From Lachnospiraceae bacterium (GTDB taxonomy: Bacteria > Bacillota > Clostridia > Lachnospirales > Lachnospiraceae), in NCBI GenBank assembly GCA_017539565.1, contig JAFYCS010000072.1, forward strand, positions 51,237-115,236: 64,000 nucleotides of DNA. Direction: 5' to 3'. Below the pieces are notes generated by a model that made no database searches, was not told the origin of the DNA, and saw only the letters and a program-made list of their open reading frames with translations. This document shows, piece by piece, positions 18,147-26,079 of the stretch (within the stretch, counting starts at the first letter, position 1; every line of letters begins with the position of its first letter). A program made the translations under genes and the position numbers.

Positions 18147-18992
18147 TTACTGTAACAATGATTCCAGTCCGATCTTTTCAAAACTGCGGATAAACAACCG
18201 CAGCCAGGGTACATCACCAAAGATCAGATTCGTCAGGAATGTCACTATAACAAACACTCCCAGAATGATGCTGATCCACAGAAGGATACGGAAGAACGTC
18301 CCTTTATTGCGGTTGAACCATGCCTTAAAGCTGGCTATGATGCCGTGTTTCTTTTCGGGTTCGGCAGCGATCTCAACATCCTTGTAAAGCTCCTTAAAAC
18401 TCCCGTAGCTGTATTTCTCTGTCTTTTTCTTAAGCAGCAGGTAACTCTTTGCCTTACTGGATGCTTTCGGCTCCAGCAGCCCCAGCAATATCTTCGCGCA
18501 CTCAACGGCACACTCCGATTCCCCGATATTGGCATCGAGTTCTGTCAGATCCAGCTTATAGCTCAGATACACGTTCCTGTCCTTTGCCAGCTGGATCTCT
18601 TTCTGCCTTAATACCAGATAGAGCAGAGGCCAGGGAAGGTTTGAAGTCATACAGGAAATGATAAGATTAACGCATACTTCTTCACATTCCTTAAGTGTCA
18701 TTGCACCGCCCATATAGAATTCACTGATGGGGCGCTCCTGCACATAAGGATAAACCACGAAGTTGCGGCCATCTTCCGAAAAAATCAGCGGCTGTACGTC
18801 CTTCGGTATATCTTCGCGACTGTCGTAGATATCGATAAAGCTATGCATGATGCGGTGATCATCCACAGCCAGTACCGTGCACTTGCCGCCGGCACTGTCA
18901 TGGGTATCGGTGCATATCATCACCTCTCCCGCTTCGGTGCGCTTTACCCTGCCCAGCAGTCTGTATCTTGATGGCTGAAAAGCATCACTCAT
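18147..18992 (-). CDS. Kinase-like (pseudokinase) single-span membrane protein
   Basis: 281 residues. The first 200 read like a shortened protein-kinase fold: YRLLGRVKRTEAGEVM (strands 1-2, no intact Gly loop), CTVLAVDD where the ATP-binding Lys strand would be, a hinge-like FVVYPYVQERPISEF, and KDRNVYLSYKLDL at the catalytic-loop position without HRD or DFG. One transmembrane helix follows (about 232-257), then a short extracytoplasmic tail. This layout resembles the pseudokinase-plus-transmembrane EssB/YukC proteins of type VII secretion, but I cannot claim homology. GAGGATAAGA precedes the ATG. The start overlaps the end of the upstream gene by 8 bases, implying tight translational coupling. 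Confidence 0.6.
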   Translation of the reverse strand: MSDAFQPSRYRLLGRVKRTEAGEVMICTDTHDSAGGKCTVLAVDDHRIMHSFIDIYDSREDIPKDVQPLIFSEDGRNFVVYPYVQERPISEFYMGGAMTLKECEEVCVNLIISCMTSNLPWPLLYLVLRQKEIQLAKDRNVYLSYKLDLTELDANIGESECAVECAKILLGLLEPKASSKAKSYLLLKKKTEKYSYGSFKELYKDVEIAAEPEKKHGIIASFKAWFNRNKGTFFRILLWISIILGVFVIVTFLTNLIFGDVPWLRLFIRSFEKIGLESLLQ

Positions 18993-20787
18993 TCTTATCC
19001 TCGAATCCGCTCTTTTCCACTATGGCGTATGCATAAGTGCATATCACCGGCATATCCGTACAATAGATACGTATCTCATAAACACCGGGCTTTGCGGGTG
19101 CGGTATAGATACCGTCCGCAGTGATGGAACCCGATCCTGCCTCTGTCAGCTCGTATGTCACACTGCACTTGTCCATATTGTTGTAGCGTACACCGAAATA
19201 ATGATTCTCTTTTGTGCTCATGCGCACGGTAGGAGTTTCGGGAGAAATGCTCCTGCCGGAATAATCCTCGGAAAGCTCCAGATCATTTCCTGCAGGGAAG
19301 CGTATAGCCACCCAGCGGTATGTCAGAACAAGATAGTCAACATTCTTAAGAAGCCTTGCACCTACCACAAAACTTCCTTTGTCGTTAAGCACCCTGACAG
19401 CAGTCTCCGCATCAACAACTGTACGCTGGTCAGGTGCAAATATATCCGGATTACCGTATATCGTAGATTTGGCATTGGCACCGAGAGACTGGTCGTCACG
19501 GATATATTCGTATCCTACATCCACATATACATTACCGCGTCCCAGGCCGTGTACTATCTCTCCCGAATAATGAACGGTGCCTTTACGTGCGTTCTCACCA
19601 AGAGGTATCTCTAGCACACCGGTAGCAACCTCCGGAAGGGAAGAACTGTGCTCCGCCGCTCCGCTGCTTTCTCTTACGGGTGTGTATGATACTCCGCCTC
19701 CGCCGATGTCTGCCTGCTTGATAAAGTAATCAAGATATTCGGCACGGCGCATTTCCTGAGCGGGAGCCGTAACGTAGCTCTTTGCCGCCACATCCTCCAC
19801 ATCCTCTATAATGTATGCGCTGTCGGTACGTACCAGCTTAAGGTCTGCCAGGCGGATAAAATCACCCTGGCCGCCTATATTTCTCATCTCCAGATTCAAT
19901 CTGCCTATCTCACGATTGACCAGCTCCCTGGGAAGCATATCTGAAAGCAGCACCTTAAGTGCAAAGTTTGCAGGTACGGGTACCGCACGGTCATTCTCAT
20001 AACCTGCTGCCGTACCGGTCTTTAATATGATATTGCTCTCACAGGCAGGTGTATCAAGTACTCTCATCCAATACTCATAAAACAGGCTCTCACCCTCACC
20101 CAGACTTACGTCTGCTATATCGATGGCTATCTCACTGCTTCCGTCGGGACAGGTGAAGGCCGGTACCTGCAGCACTCCGCGATAGGTGAGGCGCACATCT
20201 GCGCTGTCAAGCTTCTTTACAACCACACGGGCTTTTACCAGCATGGAACGGCTCACCGTAGCGGGCATAGTATATTCCACAAGGAAGTGATCGCTGGACA
20301 TCAATGTGCCTCTGGTCAGAAACTCGGAATCCATCTCAAAACTCTCATCCAGGTCGCTCTTGTCCATAAGGAAAAGCTCATAGCCTTCCTTAACGCGGTT
20401 ATACTGGAATTCCTTTTCCGGATCCGACTGGTCTATGGCATAGACCTTATGTACCGGTTCCTCTTTATAACGCAGGCACAGCGTAGCCTCGTTACTCTTT
20501 AAGCTCTCAAAACCTGTCAGGGAAGAAAGCTTCTTCACATCGGAAGCCTCCACCACTATCTCCCTGCCCATTCCGTCAAGAGCCACGCCGCTCTCGACTA
20601 AGAGCGACAGATCATCCAGTGAGAACACTCCCAGTCCGCATACAACGCCCTGACCGTACATCAGTCCGTTCAGAAAACGGCGTTTGTTATTGAAGTAATC
20701 CTGTTCAGCCTGGTAATCCGCGCTGGATAAGCGTTTCTTCGGATAATAACGATTCCTTTCAAAAGGGTAGATCTGTGAGTTGTTCAT
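18985..20787 (-). CDS. eCIS/phage-tail-associated baseplate-type protein
   Basis: 600 residues from ATG 20787, chosen because GGAG lies just upstream and the conserved N-terminus begins there. The opening (PFERNRYYPKKRLSSADYQ, then EQDYFNNKRRFLNGLMYGQG and VVCGLGV) is the pattern 'R.RYF.GK.L...DF..EQ.Y...K..L.NR...G.GVVCGL.V' seen in proteins of contractile-tail and eCIS gene clusters. The middle is beta-rich with no recognised motif. The C-terminus (about 510-600) resembles an Ig-like domain (GSGSITADGIYTAPAKPGVY). No signal peptide or membrane span. It is translationally coupled to the kinase-like gene downstream. A structural role at the base of a tail-like particle is inference. Confidence 0.65.
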   Translation of the reverse strand: MNNSQIYPFERNRYYPKKRLSSADYQAEQDYFNNKRRFLNGLMYGQGVVCGLGVFSLDDLSLLVESGVALDGMGREIVVEASDVKKLSSLTGFESLKSNEATLCLRYKEEPVHKVYAIDQSDPEKEFQYNRVKEGYELFLMDKSDLDESFEMDSEFLTRGTLMSSDHFLVEYTMPATVSRSMLVKARVVVKKLDSADVRLTYRGVLQVPAFTCPDGSSEIAIDIADVSLGEGESLFYEYWMRVLDTPACESNIILKTGTAAGYENDRAVPVPANFALKVLLSDMLPRELVNREIGRLNLEMRNIGGQGDFIRLADLKLVRTDSAYIIEDVEDVAAKSYVTAPAQEMRRAEYLDYFIKQADIGGGGVSYTPVRESSGAAEHSSSLPEVATGVLEIPLGENARKGTVHYSGEIVHGLGRGNVYVDVGYEYIRDDQSLGANAKSTIYGNPDIFAPDQRTVVDAETAVRVLNDKGSFVVGARLLKNVDYLVLTYRWVAIRFPAGNDLELSEDYSGRSISPETPTVRMSTKENHYFGVRYNNMDKCSVTYELTEAGSGSITADGIYTAPAKPGVYEIRIYCTDMPVICTYAYAIVEKSGFEDKNE

Positions 20788-20876
20788 TTTTTTTCTCCAT
20801 AAAAATGTGATGGTTAATAAAAATATATCAAGGCTGCCGCAACACATCCGCAACGGCTGCCAGGTTGCACTTAAGC

Positions 20877-21170
20877 TTAATCCAAAAGATCTCTGGCTGC
20901 TCCCGCAGTACCGTCTTCCGTATCATATTCTTCGGTAACCGCCGTTGTTTCCCGGACGGTCTCTGCCGTATCCCCTGCAGATTGTTCTCTTTCCGGAAGT
21001 CTGCTCGCAGCATCCCTGACCCGTTCCGCTGCTGCAGTACGATCCTTTATACCGGAGGTATCATAATAATAGACGCCCACTGCCGCGGCACCTAAAATGA
21101 CATAAAGAACCAGGCCTCCGATTATGAAGCCCTGAGCCATTCTTTTATTACTATCCTTTTTTTCTTTCAT
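20877..21170 (-). CDS. Small single-span membrane protein
   Basis: 97 residues from ATG 21170, preceded by AGGGGGATC. A charged N-terminus (MKEKKDSNKRMAQ) is followed by one transmembrane helix (about 14-36, GFIIGGLVLYVILGAAAVGV) and an extracytoplasmic tail rich in Asp, Glu, Thr and Ala, with no recognised motif. It is the first gene after the repeat-bearing intergenic region and so probably the first gene of the long cluster. Function unknown. Confidence 0.65.
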   Translation of the reverse strand: MKEKKDSNKRMAQGFIIGGLVLYVILGAAAVGVYYYDTSGIKDRTAAAERVRDAASRLPEREQSAGDTAETVRETTAVTEEYDTEDGTAGAARDLLD

Positions 21171-21184
21171 GATCCCCCTACAGC

Positions 21185-21261
21185 ATATGGCATTGTACTT
21201 AACATAATATGCCATATCTTGTGATAACTTACAACAAAAAGCGCAACAAAAGTGCAACAAA
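21185..21261 (-). promoter_or_regulatory. Candidate regulator-binding repeats before the eCIS-like cluster
   Basis: Three direct heptamers CAACAAA (plus strand) at 21232-21238, 21244-21250 and 21255-21261 are spaced 12 and 11 bp, about one helical turn. SARP-type winged-helix regulators bind direct heptamer repeats with such spacing, and the adjacent gene encodes a SARP-like response regulator. Between them and the first gene is an inverted repeat, ATATGGCAT (21185-21193) with ATGCCATAT (21209-21217). A possible -10 (TATTAT on the minus strand, 21204-21209) has no clear -35, as expected for an activator-dependent promoter. Confidence 0.45.
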
Positions 21262-21279
21262 CAAGTTTACATAACTACA

Positions 21280-22077
21280 TTATGCCCCCGATGCCTTTAA
21301 CTCTGTCAGCTCGGGGATCCGTACCTCTGCCCAGGAATACTGACGCATGTACTCTCCCATGAATTCCCTCATCGCTGTCTCATCCCGTTCAAGAAAACGG
21401 TAAAAATCGCAGTCAACCATGTCGGTCCTGACTGCCAGTGAATTATATTCGCGTACCAGGATCTCATCAAAGCCCGCTTCGCTTAAGCTTCTTCTCAGAT
21501 CTGATATGAATGTACGCAGCTGGGAATTGCGGCTGGAGATGTTTCCTCCGTCTTCCCAAAGGATGCTTATCAGCTCTCCCATGGTGACGGATGCACCGCG
21601 GCTGTCAATAAGATATGCAAATATCTCTTTGCATTTGGCCCTCCTGAAAAGGACCGGTCTGTTCTGTACAAATACTTCAAAGTTTCCGAAACACCTTACC
21701 GTCAGTTTATTCCCGCCATCTATGGGATAACGCAGATGCTTCAGAACATTTTCCACATCACTGACATCGGCAGGCTTAACAAGATAGCCGCTGGCAAAAA
21801 GTGAATGTGCATCAAGGGCATATTCAGCATGTCCCGTAACGAAAACTATATTTATATCAGGCTGGATCTTCTTAAACGCCTCTGCCATCTCAAGGCCGTT
21901 CATATCAGGCATCTCTATATCCAGAAAAGCCACATCAATGTGATGCGCCCGGGCATAAGACAGCGCTTCAGCCGGAGATATGAGCCCGACATGATTTCCT
22001 TCGGGATCGATCTCCTTCATATTAAGCACCATGGCATTTACCGCCAGCTGCCTGTCATCGATAGTAATGGTATTCAC
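21280..22077 (-). CDS. Response regulator: receiver plus SARP-like winged-helix domain
   Basis: 265 residues from GTG 22077, preceded by GGGGGGATATATA. The receiver domain (1-120) has the acidic pair D7/D8, phospho-acceptor D53 in FLDIEMPD, and the conserved Lys in LVKPAD (K101). The output region (about 125-260) has strands (LTVRCFGNFEVF) followed by a winged-helix trans_reg_C/SARP-type domain (ELISILWEDG, SQLRTFISDLRRSL). It is 28 bases downstream of a lipoprotein gene in an operon with a LytS-type kinase, its likely partner. Heptamer repeats at about 11-bp spacing lie before both this operon and the next cluster, which suggests autoregulation and control of the cluster (inference). Confidence 0.85.
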   Translation of the reverse strand: MNTITIDDRQLAVNAMVLNMKEIDPEGNHVGLISPAEALSYARAHHIDVAFLDIEMPDMNGLEMAEAFKKIQPDINIVFVTGHAEYALDAHSLFASGYLVKPADVSDVENVLKHLRYPIDGGNKLTVRCFGNFEVFVQNRPVLFRRAKCKEIFAYLIDSRGASVTMGELISILWEDGGNISSRNSQLRTFISDLRRSLSEAGFDEILVREYNSLAVRTDMVDCDFYRFLERDETAMREFMGEYMRQYSWAEVRIPELTELKASGA

Positions 22078-22105
22078 TATATATCCCCCCGGGCCAAACT
22101 ACTGC

Positions 22106-22540
22106 TCAGTACTCCCCGCTGTAGACAAAGACCAGGCCGTTTCCTGCCCCTTCCTCATCGTCCTGCCAGCTCAGCTTACCGTCCGTTAAAGTGATCTTCC
22201 CTTTACCGTTCGCATAGATGCTTTCCTCTGTAACTTCTCCCTCTTCATCGTACAGACCGCGTACCCGCTGCATATCCGTATAACTTATCGTATTGCCGTT
22301 GCCTGTTCCCGAAAAACTCCAGAAACTGGCGGTATATTCGTCATCGCCTCTGCTTATCTCACCGTGCCACAGCCCTTCCTCATCCCGCCACATATCTATG
22401 ACAGTGGAGCCGCCGGCCTCATCCGACCATTCGCCTGAAAAGTCCGCGGATTCCTTAGCTGCGGTATTCTTCGCGTTAGGTATACCGCAGGCGCCGAGGA
22501 TGAGTATTATGGGAATTATCTTCCAAATAATCTTTTTCAT
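22106..22540 (-). CDS. Lipoprotein associated with the two-component system
   Basis: 144 residues with a lipoprotein signal: hydrophobic core then the lipobox LGAC (Cys about 18). The mature part is small and beta-rich, ending ITLTDGKLSWQDDEEGAGNG. It resembles the lipoprotein at the head of the operon, which ends IYYLDGEVFWLDEKDNNGSG, so the two are related. The start overlaps the kinase stop by 4 bases (ATGA). Probably an extracytoplasmic accessory or sensor subunit for the kinase, which has almost no external domain of its own; this role is inferred. Confidence 0.75.
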   Translation of the reverse strand: MKKIIWKIIPIILILGACGIPNAKNTAAKESADFSGEWSDEAGGSTVIDMWRDEEGLWHGEISRGDDEYTASFWSFSGTGNGNTISYTDMQRVRGLYDEEGEVTEESIYANGKGKITLTDGKLSWQDDEEGAGNGLVFVYSGEY

Positions 22541-23238
22541 ACTAAAGGTATCGTGATCCTGACTATAGTCCCCCTGCCTGTGTTTATGATAGAAAGTTCA
22601 CCTTTGCAGAGATATTTCAGCCGGTCCTTTGAATTCTGTATTCCGATGCTCCTGTGCTCTGCCTGCTGTCTGGTCTCGCTTCCGAAGCCGCTGCCGTTGT
22701 CTTCAACACATACGACCACATTATCGCCTTCGATCCTGCTGCTGACCGTAATAAGACCGTTCTGCCTGTTTATGCCGTGTCTGATGGCATTCTCTACCAT
22801 AGGCTCAACCGTCATGAGCGGCAGCTTAAAATCGGTATACTCCGTGTCATACACCACTCTGAATCCCGAAGCAGGGTCTGCCTGCTCCAGTGCAACATAC
22901 TCCTTTATACAATCCAGCTCACGGTCAAAGTCTACCAGTTCTTCACTGCTTACGGCATCCAGATTGGCTCTCAGATATGTTGCAAAATGCTGCAGCGCAG
23001 CAGCTGCGGTCTTCGGATCCTCGATACAGAGCTGCTTTATCGCCAGTAATGAATTAAAGATAAAGTGCGGCCTTATCTCATTCAGCGAAAGGCGCAGTCT
23101 GAGACTGTCCAGCTCTTTTTCTTTCTCTTTTATTATGCCGGCGCTCTTTTTCCTGTCAAATATCAGATTCGCGATCAATACCACTATGATTGCCAGCAGT
23201 ATGCCCGCAGCGATAAGCGCATTGTACCAACTGATCAT
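22537..23238 (-). CDS. LytS/YehU-type sensor histidine kinase
   Basis: 233 residues. One N-terminal transmembrane helix (about 5-27) is followed by a short linker, the His_kinase domain with H58 in NEIRPHFIFNSLLAI, and a HATPase domain with the N box MVENAIRHGI and G box DNGSGFG. There is essentially no extracytoplasmic sensor, so signal input may come from the two flanking lipoproteins. It overlaps the gene before it by one base and the gene after it by four, so the operon is translationally coupled. Its partner is the receiver-SARP protein two genes downstream. Confidence 0.9.
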   Translation of the reverse strand: MISWYNALIAAGILLAIIVVLIANLIFDRKKSAGIIKEKEKELDSLRLRLSLNEIRPHFIFNSLLAIKQLCIEDPKTAAAALQHFATYLRANLDAVSSEELVDFDRELDCIKEYVALEQADPASGFRVVYDTEYTDFKLPLMTVEPMVENAIRHGINRQNGLITVSSRIEGDNVVVCVEDNGSGFGSETRQQAEHRSIGIQNSKDRLKYLCKGELSIINTGRGTIVRITIPLV

Positions 23239-23756
23239 TATTCCGTAACATTCTCCGAAACTGCGGCTTCATCATCTACCCGTTCAAAAATGAAACCTGA
23301 ACCGTTGTTATCTTTTTCATCAAGCCAGAACACTTCTCCGTCGAGATAATAGATCCTGCCCGTCCCGTCGGAATAGATCTCCGTTGTGGTCACTCCGGCG
23401 TCGGCATTGTCTCCGGAAGGCAGCTCATAAACTGTGTGTGTACCGGCTGTATAAGACAGTCCCAGCCCGTCCTCTGCCGGTACGGCATGAAAGCTGTAGC
23501 TGTCTATATGGGTTATCCCCGGGTCGGGTGAATTTATATAACAGTTATATCCCGTGCCATCAAGCTCTACGGTAAGAACTGCCAGTTCATTAACACTGTC
23601 CAGATAATTTCCCTCCCACTTAAAGTCCGTGGGCGGTGTAAAAGGAGCCATATCGACTTCCGGCTCGTCCTGCTTTTTCTTTTCGCATGCAGATAACAGC
23701 GAAAGGCCTGCTATCGCTGTCAGAATGACCAGGGTTCTTCTTATGTTCTTTTTCAC
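23238..23756 (-). CDS. Lipoprotein at head of two-component operon
   Basis: 172 residues from GTG 23756, preceded by TAGGAGCGGG. A lipoprotein signal ends in the lipobox LSAC (Cys about 24), followed by a charged KKKQDE linker and a beta-rich domain whose C-terminal motif (GRIYYLDGEVFWLDEKDNN) is shared with the second lipoprotein of the operon. Likely an extracytoplasmic ligand or stress sensor feeding the adjacent kinase; this is inference from gene order. Confidence 0.75.
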   Translation of the reverse strand: MKKNIRRTLVILTAIAGLSLLSACEKKKQDEPEVDMAPFTPPTDFKWEGNYLDSVNELAVLTVELDGTGYNCYINSPDPGITHIDSYSFHAVPAEDGLGLSYTAGTHTVYELPSGDNADAGVTTTEIYSDGTGRIYYLDGEVFWLDEKDNNGSGFIFERVDDEAAVSENVTE

Positions 23757-23803
23757 TTACTGCCCGCTCCTAAAATGTGATATGGGTATAATGCACCATA
23801 ATG

Positions 23804-23837
23804 ATTATATCAGTCAGAGTGCAACAAATCCGAAACA
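23804..23837 (-). promoter_or_regulatory. Promoter of the two-component operon with SARP-like repeats
   Basis: On the minus strand two heptamers, TGTTTCG and TGTTGCA, lie exactly 11 bp apart (plus-strand 23831-23837 and 23820-23826), followed after 10 bases by a consensus -10 TATAAT (23804-23809). No good -35 is present where one would be expected. This is the layout of SARP-activated promoters, in which the repeat replaces the -35. The TTTGTTG core matches the triplet before 21170. Confidence 0.5.
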
Positions 23838-23847
23838 GATATCCGCA

Positions 23848-24456
23848 TTATCCGTGCAGCTTTTCCTTAGCCATAAACCATGCCATCACATGCACAGCCT
23901 GTGCAAAATCTCCGTCCTTTATCATTGCCTCGACTGCGGCTTCCTCATACAGCTCCGCTTCCAGGAATTCCGTATCATCCAGGTCCTGTCCGCCCTGCCG
24001 CCTGCATCCCTTAGCCAGGAATACATTTGCATAATTATCCGCCATAGTGGCGTTTGAGGGTATCCTGATCAGCAGCTCCCAGTCGCCGGATACATAGCCC
24101 GTTTCTTCCAGCAGCTCACGCTTTGCGGCTTCAAGAGCATCCTCCGCGTCCTCAGCTTTTACCTGACCTGCACGATACTCCCTGCCGTCCCTGCGTTCTA
24201 TCCCGCCCGCAGGAAACTCCACCGTAACACGCTCTATCCCCTGGCGGTACTGCCGCACGCATATCAGCCTGCCCTTTTCATCCACAGGGACTATGACCGT
24301 ATAATCTTTACGGCTGTAGCTGTAAAAAGGTTCGAATACGGTCCCGTCCGGAAAACGGTACGCAGATCGCCTGAAGTCGATCCACTCATCCGTTATCAAA
24401 TGCTCACAGGAAACCTCCGTCCACTCAAGGGAGGCATTTTTATCGTTTATGTTCAT
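23848..24456 (-). CDS. Nudix hydrolase, ADP-ribose pyrophosphatase-like
   Basis: 202 residues. The Nudix signature is present with an insertion after the first Gly: EFPAGGIE, then EAAKRELLEETGY (REx2EExG type). The N-terminal beta region with YTVIVPVDEKGRLICVRQYR is typical of the NudF/ADP-ribose pyrophosphatase subgroup, which cleaves ADP-ribose to AMP and ribose 5-phosphate. Substrate is not fixed by the motif. It is separated by 17 bases from the 73-residue gene upstream and probably shares its transcript. Confidence 0.9.
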   Translation of the reverse strand: MNINDKNASLEWTEVSCEHLITDEWIDFRRSAYRFPDGTVFEPFYSYSRKDYTVIVPVDEKGRLICVRQYRQGIERVTVEFPAGGIERRDGREYRAGQVKAEDAEDALEAAKRELLEETGYVSGDWELLIRIPSNATMADNYANVFLAKGCRRQGGQDLDDTEFLEAELYEEAAVEAMIKDGDFAQAVHVMAWFMAKEKLHG

Positions 24457-24473
24457 GTGGATACTGCAGCCTT

Positions 24474-24695
24474 TTATTTTGCAAGCTTCTTAACGGTTTC
24501 GATCACATCCCCCAGCTTTCCGCTTGCAAGTGCAGCCTTAACACCGGCTACGATCTTATCTTCTATATCATCGGGGATATCTACTCCCGCAAGTGATTCT
24601 ACGGTCTTTACGGGATCATCGGCAAACTGTTTCATCAGCTTGGGATCAGCCTTGATCTTCTTTACTATCTCATCTACTTTTTTCTTGATATCCAT
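24474..24695 (-). CDS. Small helical protein of unknown function
   Basis: 73 residues from ATG 24695, preceded by a perfect AAGGAGG. Composition is Lys/Asp/Ala-rich and probably all-helical: MDIKKKVDEIVKKIKADPKL, then DDPVKTVESLAGVDIPDD and a Lys-rich end. No signal peptide, Cys residues or membrane span. The DDPV...LLAGVDIPDD-like layout recalls short leader-like or Nif11-like helical proteins, but I do not claim that family. The strong ribosome site suggests abundant expression. Confidence 0.7.
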   Translation of the reverse strand: MDIKKKVDEIVKKIKADPKLMKQFADDPVKTVESLAGVDIPDDIEDKIVAGVKAALASGKLGDVIETVKKLAK

Positions 24696-24765
24696 GATAT
24701 GTTCCTCCTTTATATGGAATTGGGTTCTGTGGTTAAATACTGTTACGTAATTATCCTTTCTCCCT

Positions 24766-25479
24766 TCAGGATGACATGTCTTTTGCAAACATCGCAAAAT
24801 CCTTAAGGGCCCTGATACCAACCTTAACTATCTTCAGCATATTTATTGAGTTCGTACCGGCGCTCCTGCCGTTAAAGCTTATGCGCTTATAGGCCACTAC
24901 GCAGCCGAAACGTTTGAAATAAGCGGTCAATATTATATTGGGCAGGAAATAATCCTTGGGGATACGATAGAGAAAGCGCTTTAGAGTACTGCTTTCCATG
25001 AGTCTGAAGGGCACATTGGCATCGGGGACCCTTACCCTGAAAAAGATGAATAACAGCCAGGTAACGACCTTTTCCACAAAAAATCTTATCCTGCCGTCAC
25101 CACGGCTGGTCCTGTTACCCAGGATAACATCATAATCATGTCGGTGATGCCAGAATACGGGGAATTCATCCGCAGAAGTCTGACCGTCGGAATCGGTCTG
25201 AAATATATAATCCGCGCCCTTATTGATGGCATAGTCATAGAGTGCTATGCACTTGGGTCCGTGCTGTTTATCATCTGTCCTCAGCACTTCGAGCCTGTCA
25301 AACTCTTTGCAGAGTTCCTTCAGAATGTCATGAGTCGCATCTGTGCTGCCCGCATCTGCTATAACGAGCCTGGAACCTGCTGCCTTGTACGCCACATGGG
25401 GATACCACTCACGCACAACATTTTCTATATTCGCCTCCTCATTATAGGCAGGCATTACGATATAGAGTATATCACCCAT
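24766..25479 (-). CDS. Family 2 glycosyltransferase (GT-A fold)
   Basis: 237 residues starting MGDILYIVMPAYNEEANIE, the standard GT2 opening. The nucleotide-sugar region shows ADAGSTDATHDIL and the DxD-type motif QTDSDGQT; a helical C-terminus has AYKRISFNGRSAGTNSIN. There is no transmembrane segment except a short hydrophobic patch (VVTWLLFIFFRV, about 135-147) that may sit at the membrane, as in dolichol-phosphate mannose synthase-like enzymes. The acceptor is unknown. Confidence 0.85.
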   Translation of the reverse strand: MGDILYIVMPAYNEEANIENVVREWYPHVAYKAAGSRLVIADAGSTDATHDILKELCKEFDRLEVLRTDDKQHGPKCIALYDYAINKGADYIFQTDSDGQTSADEFPVFWHHRHDYDVILGNRTSRGDGRIRFFVEKVVTWLLFIFFRVRVPDANVPFRLMESSTLKRFLYRIPKDYFLPNIILTAYFKRFGCVVAYKRISFNGRSAGTNSINMLKIVKVGIRALKDFAMFAKDMSS

Positions 25480-25515
25480 CCCGGTCTGACCGTCTCCTTT
25501 ATGTGTTCCGGATAT

Positions 25516-25568
25516 AAAAAGACCCTCCCGGATATCACACAGAATACATTATAATATCGGGCAGGTCT
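25516..25568 (-). terminator. Probable terminator after the YfcE-type gene
   Basis: An imperfect inverted repeat (AGACCCTCCCGGATAT at 25520-25535 with ATATCGGGCAGGTCT at 25554-25568) is followed on the minus strand by TTTTTATATC. It lies just after the stop of the phosphoesterase gene. The loop is long (about 18 bases), so strength is uncertain. Confidence 0.55.
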
Positions 25569-25593
25569 TGTGTCAAACATAAGATTTTTCAGT

Positions 25594-26079
25594 TTAAATA
25601 TACATTATCTTGAGTTTAGGGGCACTTTCGTCCTTAATCTCGATAACCCCGTAGCTGCTCCTCCGGTCCCTCTGTCTGGGATAGGCTAAAGACCCGGGAT
25701 TCATTACCCAGATCCCGTTCTTTTCGTGGATATCGGGAACATGGGTATGACCGTAAAGAGCTATATCGGCGGCAACACTTTCCGCCTCATCCTCGAGCAT
25801 TTCGGTACCGTAATTGACACCGTATCTGTGACCGTGAGTCATAAATGCAAGATGCTTAAACGGAAGGTCCACAAGACGGTAAGCCGGACTGTATCCGTTA
25901 AAGTCCATATTTCCGGCTACTATCTGTACGGCGATGACCCCTGTGCGGCGTCTCAATGTTTCCTCATCGCCGCAGATATCCCCGCAGTGCAATATCATAT
26001 CGACATTGCCTTCTTTTTTCAGCACTTCATCAAGCCTGCTCAGATTTCCGTGAGTATCACTGATGACCACTATCTTCAC
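25594..26079 (-). CDS. YfcE/MJ0936-family metallophosphoesterase
   Basis: 161 residues with the complete set of calcineurin-like metal motifs: VVISDTHGN, HCGDICG, VAGNMDF, MTHGHRYGV and YGHTHVP. Members hydrolyse phosphodiesters with two divalent metals; the physiological substrate is usually unknown. It overlaps the RdgB-type gene by four bases (ATGA), a common pairing in Firmicutes. Confidence 0.92.
   Translation of the reverse strand: MKIVVISDTHGNLSRLDEVLKKEGNVDMILHCGDICGDEETLRRRTGVIAVQIVAGNMDFNGYSPAYRLVDLPFKHLAFMTHGHRYGVNYGTEMLEDEAESVAADIALYGHTHVPDIHEKNGIWVMNPGSLAYPRQRDRRSSYGVIEIKDESAPKLKIMYI

Noticed and set aside
19201..19614. Plus-strand frame within the baseplate-type gene
   Set aside because: It is antisense to a well-supported gene, has a Cys/Tyr/Arg-rich composition and no start signal.
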